From contig NZ_OCVX01000003.1 of assembly GCF_900232995.1 (NCBI RefSeq), positions 2,140,895 to 2,204,894 of the forward strand: a DNA stretch of 64,000 nt. Reading direction: 5' to 3'. Shown in pieces: positions 1-9,575 of this stretch. A program made the position numbers and the translations under genes. Position 1 is the first letter of the stretch, and each line of letters starts with the position of its first letter. Below the pieces are notes generated by a model that was not told the origin of the DNA, searched no databases, and saw nothing but the letters and a program-made list of their open reading frames with translations. Source of the stretch: Mycobacterium simulans (GTDB lineage Bacteria; Actinomycetota; Actinomycetes; Mycobacteriales; Mycobacteriaceae).

Positions 1-2
1 TG

Positions 3-803
3 TCAAAGGTGGGCGGCGGGGTTGCCGGCGTGCAGCTGAACGCCGGCGAACAGGTGGCGAACAGCATCTCGTCGTCGCCGGCCAATCGCGTCGGGGTGGC
101 CACCACCTTTGCCCTCTACGAGCTGAATCTCGACGGCGGCGGTAACCCGCAGATCCTGTGGCGCCAGGCCTACGACCGCGGCCCGGCCCGCAAGCCCGGA
201 CAACTGAGTTGGGGAACCGGTTCTACCCCAACCTATTTCGGTCCTACCGGTGCCGATTACCTCACTATCGTCGATAACGCCGACCCGGTAGTGCATGCGC
301 TTGTCTACGAGTCCGGCACCGGCAACCTGATCTGCCAGCAACCGGTCCTGACCAAAGGTGGGCCCGGTAGCGAGAACTCACCGATCGGAGTGGGCAGCAC
401 CATGTTCATCGCCAGCACCTACGGCTACCCCTATCCGGCGGTTCCCCCGAACGCCGGACCGGCCGTTCCGCCGACGGCCCCGTTCATCGGCGGGATGACC
501 AGGGTGGACGTCGACAACCCGGGCTGTCATACCGTGTGGGACAGCAACATTCGCAGCGCCGCGTTACCGCATCTGTCCACCGGGGACGGCCTGATCTACA
601 CCATCACCCGCTTTGGATTGGACACGACGACACCGGCCGACATATTTTCCTTCGCCGTCCTCGACCCCACCTCCGGGCAAGTGATACTGCAGCAACCGAA
701 ATCGGCCACCATCCTCAGCGACCCGATTCAGACCGCCACCATGGTGTTGATGGACAACAAGATCATGCAGGGCAACATCACCGGGCTAGGCCGCATCGGC
801 TGA
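3..803 (+). CDS. Partial CDS, C-terminal ~266 aa of a probable propeller-like protein
   Basis: The reading frame is open from the window edge (Ser-Lys-Val...) to a TGA at 801-803, so the 5' end lies outside. The protein has loosely repeated segments of the form 'G-N-P-Q-I-L-W', 'T-G-N-L-I-C-Q-Q' and 'S-G-Q-V-I-L-Q-Q', spaced as in PQQ/quinoprotein-type beta-propeller blades, and a Pro-rich stretch (PYPAVPPNAGPAVPP). Two Cys are present in the visible part. Propeller fold is inference from these repeats; I do not recognise the gene. It ends 7 bp before the convergent SnoaL-like gene. Confidence 0.7.
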   Translation, partial: SKVGGGVAGVQLNAGEQVANSISSSPANRVGVATTFALYELNLDGGGNPQILWRQAYDRGPARKPGQLSWGTGSTPTYFGPTGADYLTIVDNADPVVHALVYESGTGNLICQQPVLTKGGPGSENSPIGVGSTMFIASTYGYPYPAVPPNAGPAVPPTAPFIGGMTRVDVDNPGCHTVWDSNIRSAALPHLSTGDGLIYTITRFGLDTTTPADIFSFAVLDPTSGQVILQQPKSATILSDPIQTATMVLMDNKIMQGNITGLGRIG

Positions 804-810
804 GCGGTTC

Positions 811-1230
811 TCACTCCTGCTTGCCGAACGTCATCGTCTCAAGGTTCCAGTACCCGCGCATATTCGTGATCAGCCCGGCGTCGTTGACCCGATAGGTGAA
901 CACTCCGCGGACCGAACTGGTGAACCCACCCTCAAACTTGCTGTCCAACACCAAGATATGAGCGATCTCGTTGGGTGAGCTGGACGGGAAGGTCTCCTCG
1001 CAGGTGATCGTTAGTTGGTTGGCCGCGATGTTGGTGTCGTAGAAGTTGGCGACCCCGTCCTTGCCCCTCACCCCGGTACCGTCCGGATTGGTGACGGACT
1101 TGCCGATCGGATCTTCGATGACGACGTCGTCGGCCATCAGCGCCAACCAGCCCTCGCGGTCGTGGGCTTGCACGCAGCGCCACGACGACTGCGATGCGGC
1201 CAGTGCGGGTGATTGGGCTGTCTGGGTCAT
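811..1230 (-). CDS. SnoaL/ketosteroid-isomerase-like protein (Rv0760c type)
   Basis: A 139-aa protein of the NTF2/SnoaL-like cone fold, matching in length and sequence character the M. tuberculosis Rv0760c protein, a structural relative of steroid delta-5-3-ketosteroid isomerase. Visible features are the early Trp-Leu-Ala-Leu-Met-Ala-Asp-Asp segment with acidic residues in the pocket region and 'VRGKDGVANFYD', typical of SnoaL-like proteins. The exact reaction is unknown; steroid binding is known for the family. Its start lies 15 bp after the OYE-type gene, so it is the last gene of the leftward sterol/P450 operon. Confidence 0.88.
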   Translation of the reverse strand: MTQTAQSPALAASQSSWRCVQAHDREGWLALMADDVVIEDPIGKSVTNPDGTGVRGKDGVANFYDTNIAANQLTITCEETFPSSSPNEIAHILVLDSKFEGGFTSSVRGVFTYRVNDAGLITNMRGYWNLETMTFGKQE

Positions 1231-1245
1231 TGTTCTCTCCTGTCG

Positions 1246-3210
1246 TTAAATGGCGCACGCGGCGCGGGCGCCGTCTTCGGTGGCTTTGCGGATCAGGCCC
1301 AGGCCGCTGCAGTCGCCGGCGGCGTGCATTTGGGTTTCGGGCAATGCGGCTGCTAGTTCGTCGAACAGTGACGTGTCGGGCTCGACGGTTCCGGCGATGA
1401 CGACACTGTCCGCGGCCAATTCGCGGCTGGTGCCACCGGCGAGCGTGAACACCACGGCCTTTGGGGTGATTCGTTCGACGGCGGCACGAACGTGAACGGC
1501 AACGCCGAGGCGGTCCAGCCGGTCCATGTGTTCGGTCTTGCGTTTGTTGCCCACTTCCGGGGCGATATCCCTGCCGGCCTCGAGTATCGACACCAAGCGG
1601 CCGCGGCCGGCCAGAAACTCGGCGAGCTCCAGGGCGACGAGGTCGCCGCCGATAATGGTGACGCGTCGCCCGACCGGCATCCATACCCGTGTGGCCAGCC
1701 GAACCGGACCCGGGCGCACCAACCGCTGTCGCCAGCCGGCGAACAGCTGGCCATCGAGCAATTCACGCAGCCCAGGCCCGGTGCGAACGTGCGGCAGGTC
1801 AGCACCGGGAATCTCGGGCACCCTAACACGGCCGCCGGTGGCTACCACGACAGCGTCAGGCGCCGTTGCCACCACGTCGTCCGCCGAAACGGCGTGGTTT
1901 AAAAGCACTTTCGCAGTACTCATCCGGATCTCGTCGCACAGGTACCGCAGGAACGGCTGGTTCTCCGGATGCAGCACACATGCCCAGCGCAGTGCGCCAC
2001 CCAGTTGCCCGCCACGCTCGAAGAGCGTGACCTGGTGGCCGCGTTCGGCGGCCACCAGCGCGGCTTCCAGTCCTGCGGGACCGCCGCCGACGACAACCAC
2101 CCGCTTGGTGCGGACAGCGCGAGGTGCCGCCAGTTCACGTTCCTTGCCGGTGCGGGGATTGACCGCGCAGTCCACCGAGAAGCGTTGTTCCATCGCGTCG
2201 ATGCAGTTTTCGCACGAGATGCACTTGCGGACCCGATGCGCCTGTCCGGACCACAGTTTGCGCGGCAGGTCGGGGTCGGCCAGCAGCGGCCGTCCCATTG
2301 CGATGAAGTCCGCGCGCCCGTCGGCCAGGATTCGTTCGGCGCCGGCAGGATCGTGAATCCGCCCGACGGCAACCACCGGCACATCGACCACCTGCTTGAC
2401 GGCGGCCGCGGCGCCCACGTTGAGCTCGTCGCCGTGGTCGGCGCCATTGACCATGCCAGTGACGAGGCGATCGATGACGCCGCCGCTGACATGGAACGCG
2501 GAAACCCCGGCGGCGACGAGTTCGGGCGCGACTAAGGCGGTTTCGTAGATCGGTCGGCCCCCAGCAACGCGTTCATACCCCGAGATCCGCAACGTGATCG
2601 GGATCGCATCGCCGATTTCGGATCGAATGGCGGCCAGTGCCTCCAACACCACCCGCAACCGCCGCCGTGACGATCCCCCGTAGTCGTCGGTACGCCGATT
2701 ACGTTGTGGGGCAAGGAAAGACCCGAGCAGCATATAGCCGTGCGCCGCGTGCAGCTCGATACCGTCGTAGCCCGCCTCGGCGGCGCGCCGGGCCGCGGCC
2801 TTGAACAGGTCCAATACCGCGGCCAGATGCTGGACACTGATCTCGGCCGACGGACGGCCGGTCAGATACGACGGAATCACCGACGGCCCCAGCGACGTGA
2901 CACCGAATATCTCCGGTCCCAGGCCGTCGGGTCCGGCGTGCACAATCTGAGGCTGGATCCTGGCGCCATGTTCGTGCACCACGTCCACCAGCGCCCGGTG
3001 CGCGTCGACGGCAGCGTCGGTAGCCAGATGCAGCCCACCGGGAGTCTCCGGATGCTGATTGTCGACTCCGGTGGCGCCCAACGTGATTAGCCCGACGCCA
3101 CCCTTCGCGCGGGCGACGAAGTAGTCACGGGTCCGCGCCGACGGCAGCCCGTCCGGGGTGCCGTACATCGTCTCCATGGGAGCCATGACCACCCGGTTGC
3201 GCACCGTCAT
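1246..3210 (-). CDS. Old-yellow-enzyme/FadH-type flavin and Fe-S oxidoreductase
   Basis: A 654-aa two-part enzyme. Residues ~1-330 form an FMN TIM barrel with the family segment HAAHGYM...FLAPQRNRR.D.YGGS (about 154-180). Four cysteines C330, C333, C336 and C348 (CxxCxxC...C) should bind a 4Fe-4S cluster. From ~369 an NAD(P)/FAD Rossmann module starts with VVVVGGGPAG, and a second dinucleotide site lies near 'VTIIGGDLVALELAEF'. This is the architecture of 2,4-dienoyl-CoA reductase and of the OYE reductases often found with mycofactocin-type alcohol dehydrogenases. It starts 40 bp after adhB and is absent from this position in H37Rv as I recall. The annotated ATG may not be the true start (see findings): family-like sequence continues upstream in frame without an ATG or GTG. 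Confidence 0.88.
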   Translation of the reverse strand: MTVRNRVVMAPMETMYGTPDGLPSARTRDYFVARAKGGVGLITLGATGVDNQHPETPGGLHLATDAAVDAHRALVDVVHEHGARIQPQIVHAGPDGLGPEIFGVTSLGPSVIPSYLTGRPSAEISVQHLAAVLDLFKAAARRAAEAGYDGIELHAAHGYMLLGSFLAPQRNRRTDDYGGSSRRRLRVVLEALAAIRSEIGDAIPITLRISGYERVAGGRPIYETALVAPELVAAGVSAFHVSGGVIDRLVTGMVNGADHGDELNVGAAAAVKQVVDVPVVAVGRIHDPAGAERILADGRADFIAMGRPLLADPDLPRKLWSGQAHRVRKCISCENCIDAMEQRFSVDCAVNPRTGKERELAAPRAVRTKRVVVVGGGPAGLEAALVAAERGHQVTLFERGGQLGGALRWACVLHPENQPFLRYLCDEIRMSTAKVLLNHAVSADDVVATAPDAVVVATGGRVRVPEIPGADLPHVRTGPGLRELLDGQLFAGWRQRLVRPGPVRLATRVWMPVGRRVTIIGGDLVALELAEFLAGRGRLVSILEAGRDIAPEVGNKRKTEHMDRLDRLGVAVHVRAAVERITPKAVVFTLAGGTSRELAADSVVIAGTVEPDTSLFDELAAALPETQMHAAGDCSGLGLIRKATEDGARAACAI

Positions 3211-3250
3211 GGCGCCGATCCGTCCCGGCGCCGACAGGTGCGGAAAGCGA

Positions 3251-4378
3251 TTACCGATCAGCGTCTGTGTACCGGATCACGCCGCGAATGTTCTTGCCGT
3301 CCAGCATGTCCTGATAGCCGTCGTTGATCTGCTCGAGCTTGTACTGGGTGGTGACCATGTCGTCGAGGTTCAGCTTGCCGGCCTTGTACATGGACAACAG
3401 CTTCGGGATGTCGTACTGCGGATTGCCGCCGCCAAAGATGGTGCCCTGCAGGTTCTTCTGCATCAGGGTCAACATCGCCAGGTTGAGGTTCACCTGACTG
3501 TCGACCAGGCTGCCGATCGCCGTCACCACGCAGGTCCCGCCCTTGGCGGTGATCGTGAGGTAAGCGTCCATGTCGGAGCCCTTGAGTTCGCCGACGGTAA
3601 GGATCACCTTGTGGGCCATCAAGCCGTAGGTGGCCTCGGCGATGCCCGCCAGTGCCGCGTCGATATCGGGGTAGACGTGGGTGGCGCCGAATTTGAGGGC
3701 CTGATCGCGCTTCCATTCCACCGGATCGATCGCGAAGATGAAGCGCGCGCCGGCGCTGACCGCGCCCTGGAGCGCAGCGATGCCGACCCCGCCGATACCG
3801 ACGATGGCGACGTCGTCACCGGGGCGGATGTCGGCGGTGCGGACCGCCGAGCCGTAGCCGGTGGTCACGCCGCAGCCGACCAGGCAGGCGACCTCGAAGG
3901 GCACCGACGGGTCGATCTTCACGACCGAGCTGCGGTGCACCACCATGTACGGGGAGAACGTGCCCAGCAATGTCATCGGGTAGACGTTCTGGCCTCGGGC
4001 TTGGATGCGGAAGGTTCCGTCGGAGACCGCCGCGCCGTTCAACAACCCCGCGCCCAGGTCGCACAGGTTGCGCATGCCCGCCTGACATGTTGCACAGTTC
4101 CCACAGGACGGGATGAACGACAACACCACGTGGTCGCCCGGGGCGATGTCCTCCACGCCGGGTCCAACTTCAGTGACGATGCCCGCGCCCTCATGTCCGC
4201 CGAGCACCGGGAAGCCCAGCATTGGGATGCCACCGGTGACCAGGTGGTGGTCGGAGTGGCACATGCCCGCCGCTTCCATCTGGATCTTGACCTCGTCCTT
4301 AACGGGGTCGCCAATCTCGATTTCCTCGATGGACCATGGCTGGTTGAACTCCCAGAGCAGCGCGCCTTTTGTCTTCAC
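3251..4378 (-). CDS. adhB: Zinc-type NDMA-dependent alcohol dehydrogenase family protein
   Basis: A 375-aa medium-chain dehydrogenase. It shows the catalytic-zinc GHEGAG segment, a structural-zinc cysteine cluster CGNCATCQAGMRNLC, and the nucleotide-binding glycine motif GIGGVG. It corresponds to AdhB (Rv0761c). Close relatives are called nicotinoprotein or NDMA-dependent alcohol dehydrogenases and are tied to the redox cofactor mycofactocin; that link is family knowledge, as no mft gene is in the window. Likely oxidises an alcohol in the sterol/alcohol pathway encoded around it. It follows the SnoaL-like gene after 151 bp, the longest gap in the leftward operon, so it may have its own promoter. 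Confidence 0.93.
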   Translation of the reverse strand: MKTKGALLWEFNQPWSIEEIEIGDPVKDEVKIQMEAAGMCHSDHHLVTGGIPMLGFPVLGGHEGAGIVTEVGPGVEDIAPGDHVVLSFIPSCGNCATCQAGMRNLCDLGAGLLNGAAVSDGTFRIQARGQNVYPMTLLGTFSPYMVVHRSSVVKIDPSVPFEVACLVGCGVTTGYGSAVRTADIRPGDDVAIVGIGGVGIAALQGAVSAGARFIFAIDPVEWKRDQALKFGATHVYPDIDAALAGIAEATYGLMAHKVILTVGELKGSDMDAYLTITAKGGTCVVTAIGSLVDSQVNLNLAMLTLMQKNLQGTIFGGGNPQYDIPKLLSMYKAGKLNLDDMVTTQYKLEQINDGYQDMLDGKNIRGVIRYTDADR

Positions 4379-4529
4379 GTTGTACCTGACCCCATTTCGC
4401 CTTTGAACTGATCAGAACTGCCGGACTCCGTCATGCCCGACAGCGTGGTGACGAGCGCCGCAGGCACTCCTTTCGCGTCAGCATAGCGTGTGCAACAAAA
4501 CAAATGCTTGGTTGGCTGTCTCGGTGGGC
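4379..4529 (-). promoter_or_regulatory. Intergenic gap before adhB, possible internal promoter and TetR-type site
   Basis: This is the only sizeable gap in the leftward operon. Read on the minus strand, it holds an AT-rich run with the imperfect dyad ACCAAGCATTTGTT (around 4500-4515) followed by CACACGCTATGCTG, in which TATGCT could be a -10 element. The heptamer ATGCTTG seen on the + strand here recurs at 9383-9389 in front of the tetR gene of the same island. The dyad is one mismatch from the KstR2-type pattern as I remember it. Function is inference. Confidence 0.3.
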
Positions 4530-5074
4530 TCACCAGATGGGTACCGGGGCCTTGCCCAAGGGGTAGTAACCAGGCAGTTTCTCCCCCGCAAGGCTGCGCT
4601 CGATTCGCTTTTGCATGCCCTTGGACAGCTTGCCCGCTTTCATCAGGTCCATATAGAGCGACTGGACGTGGCCGAAGTCGAAGAAATCTCGCTGCCACTC
4701 GATCTTGGCGTCGGCGTTGAGGCGGAACCAGCTGCCCCCGATGCCGTAGATCTCGGACTGCGTGCCGTCGGAGTCGGTGGCGATCTGCTTCCAGAAGCCG
4801 ACGATCTCGCCCTGCTTGTCGTCGATGATGACCTTCTGGTACGGGTACTGCCAGTTCTCCAGGCCCTCCATCTCCAGGCCGAGGGCGATGTCGCGGATCT
4901 CGTCGATGCCCATGCACATCACGTCTTCTTTGGGCCCGATGTTCCAGCCATAGGTGGCATCGTCGGCGTAAAACTCTGCGAGCGGCTTCCAGTCGCCTTC
5001 GCGCTCGGCCGTGCGGTTGGCCTCCAGCCAGCGCTCGACCCAAGCCTCCAGTTCCTCGCGGGGGAGTGACGCCA

Positions 5075-5075
<1 letters not shown>
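4530..5075 (-). CDS. SnoaL-like/nuclear-transport-factor-2 fold protein (Rv0762c type)
   Basis: A 181-aa protein starting MASLPREELEAWVERW. The start is fixed by the overlap TAATG, in which the ferredoxin stop TAA shares its last base with this ATG (5075); an upstream in-frame ATG at 5120 lies inside the ferredoxin gene and is less likely. Aromatic and acidic residues such as 'FYADDATYGWNI' and 'GFWKQIA' fit the SnoaL-like polyketide-cyclase/isomerase fold. Function unknown. Its position between the CYP51 ferredoxin and adhB suggests an accessory role on an oxidised lipid or steroid. Corresponds to Rv0762c. Confidence 0.85.
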
Positions 5076-6663
<1,588 letters not shown>

Positions 6664-6709
6664 TCCTCATCGGCGCTCGTTCCTCGCGCCGCATCGTCGT
6701 TTCGCGAAG
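6664..6709 (-). repeat. 46-bp spacer resembling a degenerate MIRU unit
   Basis: Between the SDR stop and the cyp51 ATG, the minus strand reads GACGATGC..., then GAACGAG and GATGAGGAG close to the start codon. This is the same order of words as the MIRU-type unit at 11824-11926 (GACGATGCAGAACGA...GATGAGGAG). Similarity is partial and interrupted. It may be a decayed copy or convergent RBS-bearing spacer. Confidence 0.3.
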
Positions 6710-7537
6710 TCATTTGTCTTCCAACGCCTTCTCGTCCACTTTCAGTTGCTGGCGTTCCTTCGTCGCGGCCAACGGAGCTTCGGGCTGCAGCTCCATGTTG
6801 GCGATGAATCCGCCGCGCGGCGTCTCGGCGACGAACGTGATCGCCCGAGCTAGGTCGGACGCCCGGAGAAAATAGTTGTGGCGTGCCTGACCCCACTTGG
6901 CCCAGTCCTCCAAGGCCGGGCCGACCGACTCAAGCGGCAGGCTCCAGCCCATGCCGGTCTTGGTGGGGCCCGGGTGCACGATCGATGCGCGAACTCCGGT
7001 GCCTTCGAGTTCCATCTGCAGATTGGTCACCATCGCCAGCAGTGCCGCCTTCGCGGCGCCGTAGGCCCCCATGTGCGGGCGCTGTCGCAGGGCGACATCG
7101 GAGCCAACGAAAATCAGGTCGCCCCGCTGGCGCTCGACCATGCCCGGAAGCACCGCGGTGGTCAACCTGTTGGCGCCGATCAAGTGGATCTGGATCTGCG
7201 ATTCGAAAGATTCGGTGTCGATCTCGTGCAACCGTCCGAAGAAGGTGTCGCCGGCGCCGGTGACCAGAACCTCGATATCGCCGAGCCGCTCGGCGGCTTG
7301 GTGCACAAAGCCTTTGACGGAGTCGGCGTCGGTGACGTCGAGCGGCAGCGCGATTGCCTCGCCCCCGTCGGCGATGATGTTCTCGGCGATCTCCTGACAC
7401 TTCTCGACCCGTCGTGCGCCCAGGGCGACCGGAAAGCCGTGGGCGGCAAGCTCAACGGCGGTGGCCGCGCCGATGCCCGACGACGCACCGGCGACGAGCG
7501 CGGGTCGACGGGCCGGATGAGGTTCGAAGCGAGGCAT
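6710..7537 (-). CDS. Short-chain dehydrogenase/reductase (Rv0765c type)
   Basis: A 275-aa classical SDR. The cofactor loop is GASSGIG, the LD.TD segment (LPLDVTDADS) binds adenine, and the active-site pair lies in YGAAKAA. A short tail after ~255 (ATKERQQLKVDEKALEDK) is charged. Likely oxidises or reduces a hydroxyl/keto group in the P450 pathway; substrate unknown. It begins directly after the cyp123 stop (TAAATG), so the P450 and SDR are tightly coupled. Confidence 0.92.
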   Translation of the reverse strand: MPRFEPHPARRPALVAGASSGIGAATAVELAAHGFPVALGARRVEKCQEIAENIIADGGEAIALPLDVTDADSVKGFVHQAAERLGDIEVLVTGAGDTFFGRLHEIDTESFESQIQIHLIGANRLTTAVLPGMVERQRGDLIFVGSDVALRQRPHMGAYGAAKAALLAMVTNLQMELEGTGVRASIVHPGPTKTGMGWSLPLESVGPALEDWAKWGQARHNYFLRASDLARAITFVAETPRGGFIANMELQPEAPLAATKERQQLKVDEKALEDK

Positions 7538-8746
7538 TTAATTGGTCTCCACCGTGATCGGAAGATTGGCGAATCCACGCACATTGCTGGAGTGCACGCG
7601 TACGGCGCTTTCTTCGTCCACCTCGTAGCCGCGGATCCGGCTGAATAGTTCGTTCAGCGAGACCCGCGCTTCCATCCGGGCCAGATGCGCGCCCAGGCAA
7701 AAGTGTGCTCCGCTGCCGAAACTGACCAGCTTCGACCCGATTTCGCGGCCAATGCGGTATTCGTCGGGGCTGTCGAAAACCCGGTCATCGCGGTTGGCCG
7801 AGCCCGGGAGCAGTAGTAACACGTCACCTTGGCGCAACGTGGTGTCGTACAACGTGAGATCTTGCGAGACGGTGCGGGCCAGAATCTGACTGGATGTGTC
7901 ATAGCGCAGGGTTTCCTCTACCCACAACGGAATTCGCGAGTGATCGGCGAACACTCCGGCCAGCTGATCGGGATGGCGGGCTCCCCAGTAGGCGGCGTTG
8001 GCCAGCAGCTTGGTGGTGGTCTCATTGCCGGCGATCACCATGAGGAACAGGAACGCCATGATCTCGTCGTCGCTGAGCTTGTCACCGTCGATCTCGGCCT
8101 CAAGCAATGCCGACGTGAGATTGTCGGCGGGATGCTTGCGGAACTCCGCGATCAGGTCGATGTAATACCGCATCAGGTCCATCGATGCCTGCATCGCCGA
8201 CGGTGGAACGTCGGGCATCCCGTCCTCGCGGTGCAGCACGCCGTCGGCGAGCTCGCGGATGCGAGTCCGGTCGGGCTCGGGGACGCCCATGAGCTCGGAG
8301 ATGACGTCCATCGGCAGTTTGCCGGCGAATTCCGTTACAAAATCGAAGCGTTCGCTTTCCAAGGCCGAATCCAGGTGAGTGCGGGCCAATTCAAGCACCC
8401 GTGGCTCGAGTTCGCGGATGCGGCGCGGGGTGAAGCCCTTGGACACCAGGGCGCGCAGTCGCAAATGCGCGGGATCGTCCATGGCCAGCATCGACATCAC
8501 CCGGTACGCCTCGGAGGTGCGCGAGGACGGATCCAGTGATACGCCATACACATTCGACAGTGAGGTGCTGTTGCGAAAGCCCTGTAGTACGTCTTGGTGG
8601 CGCGACAACGCCCAGAATTTCAGCCGCTCATTGTGGTATAGCGGGGCTTCGTCGCGCAGCCGCCGGTAGTACGGGTACGGATCTTCGTGGAAGTCGTAGT
8701 CGTAGGGATCCAGGACCAGCTCCGGGTTGCCAACATGGACAGTCAT
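7538..8746 (-). CDS. cyp123: Cytochrome P450 CYP123
   Basis: A 402-aa P450 with the I-helix AGNETTTK, K-helix EETLRYD and heme loop FGSGAHFCLG (thiolate Cys about 350). It matches CYP123 (Rv0766c, 402 aa) in length and genomic place. Substrate unknown; the gene neighbours suggest a sterol-like or fatty compound. The start ATG at 8746 overlaps the TetR stop (ATGA), showing the regulator and P450 are co-transcribed. Confidence 0.94.
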   Translation of the reverse strand: MTVHVGNPELVLDPYDYDFHEDPYPYYRRLRDEAPLYHNERLKFWALSRHQDVLQGFRNSTSLSNVYGVSLDPSSRTSEAYRVMSMLAMDDPAHLRLRALVSKGFTPRRIRELEPRVLELARTHLDSALESERFDFVTEFAGKLPMDVISELMGVPEPDRTRIRELADGVLHREDGMPDVPPSAMQASMDLMRYYIDLIAEFRKHPADNLTSALLEAEIDGDKLSDDEIMAFLFLMVIAGNETTTKLLANAAYWGARHPDQLAGVFADHSRIPLWVEETLRYDTSSQILARTVSQDLTLYDTTLRQGDVLLLLPGSANRDDRVFDSPDEYRIGREIGSKLVSFGSGAHFCLGAHLARMEARVSLNELFSRIRGYEVDEESAVRVHSSNVRGFANLPITVETN

Positions 8747-9366
8747 GTCCCACTATCCTTTCCGGCCTCTTCGGCACCGGCAAGGATGAGGCCGACCACG
8801 TCGGTCAGCCTGTCGGCGATCTCCTGATAGGTGAACTGTCCACTGCCGGCCTGTACCAGTGCGCCGAAAAACGCCATCTCGAGCGCAGAAACCGTGTTGG
8901 GTTTGGCCCCCGGGCCGATGGCCGACGCGATGCGGCGATGGATCTCCGCGCCGATCCGGTCGCGGACGGCGCGCACCGCGGGGTCGGCGCTACCGCCGAG
9001 CAATGCAGCGGTGCACGCCGCGCCGACCTCGGGTTCGTCGGCGACTACCAGGGCCAGATGCCGTAGCGCCTGCTCTACTCGGGCGGGCAGCGGGTCGTTG
9101 ACGTCGGTGAAGAACGGCACTTGTCGGACGAGATCGAGATACACCTCGGCAATCAGGTGGTTCTTCGACGAGAAATACGTATAGGCCGTCGCCGGAGCCA
9201 CCTTGGCGCGCGCCGCCACCATGCGGACCGTCAGGTCAGAGTAGGAGTTCTCCCGCAGGGTCTCCATGCCGGCCGCCAGCACCTTGCGGAAGGTTTCCTC
9301 CTGGCGGCGGTTGCGTGGTGCTTGCCCGGTGTCGGGTATGACCGAAGCCAGTGCATCGCTGGACAC
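8743..9366 (-). CDS. TetR-family regulator of the P450 operon (Rv0767c type)
   Basis: A 207-aa TetR protein. The N-terminal helix-turn-helix covers about residues 20-65 (LTVRMVAARAKVAPATAYTYFSSK), with an all-helical ligand domain after it. It is the first gene of the leftward operon and is divergent from aldA, separated by 209 bp. The dyad array just upstream (9372-9403) is a natural candidate operator, so autoregulation and joint control of aldA are likely but inferred. Start is GTG or ATG near 9366 (MSSDALASVIPDTG). Confidence 0.92.
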   Translation of the reverse strand: MSSDALASVIPDTGQAPRNRRQEETFRKVLAAGMETLRENSYSDLTVRMVAARAKVAPATAYTYFSSKNHLIAEVYLDLVRQVPFFTDVNDPLPARVEQALRHLALVVADEPEVGAACTAALLGGSADPAVRAVRDRIGAEIHRRIASAIGPGAKPNTVSALEMAFFGALVQAGSGQFTYQEIADRLTDVVGLILAGAEEAGKDSGT

Positions 9367-9575
9367 ATGTCCAAGCTAGAGGATGCTTGCGACATGAGGC
9401 AAGTACGGTTTGCGAATAAGCAGCTCAATATCGGATTTTATGACGCTGCGGCGCGCCGGACGAGATCGAAGGTTGCACCTGTTGGGCTCCGACGGTTATG
9501 GTTCGAGAAAGATATATCGGACAGCTGTCCACTATTGAGCATTTGCATAACAAGCGCGGTAGGCGGGAGTGGTAG
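9367..9575. promoter_or_regulatory. Divergent promoter region with a three-half-site dyad array
   Basis: The tetR-aldA intergenic region. Three half sites lie at even spacing: CAAGC at 9372-9376, GCTTGC at 9385-9390 and GCAAG at 9399-9403, each pair separated by 8 bp. They form two overlapping inverted repeats next to the tetR start at 9366. The rest (9404-9575) is AT-richer and must hold the aldA promoter; I could not choose a clear -35/-10 pair there. Confidence 0.5.

Noticed and set aside
9372..9403. KstR (cholesterol regulon) operator
   Set aside because: The half sites CAAGC do not match the KstR core pattern (AAC...GTT); treated instead as sites for the adjacent TetR protein.
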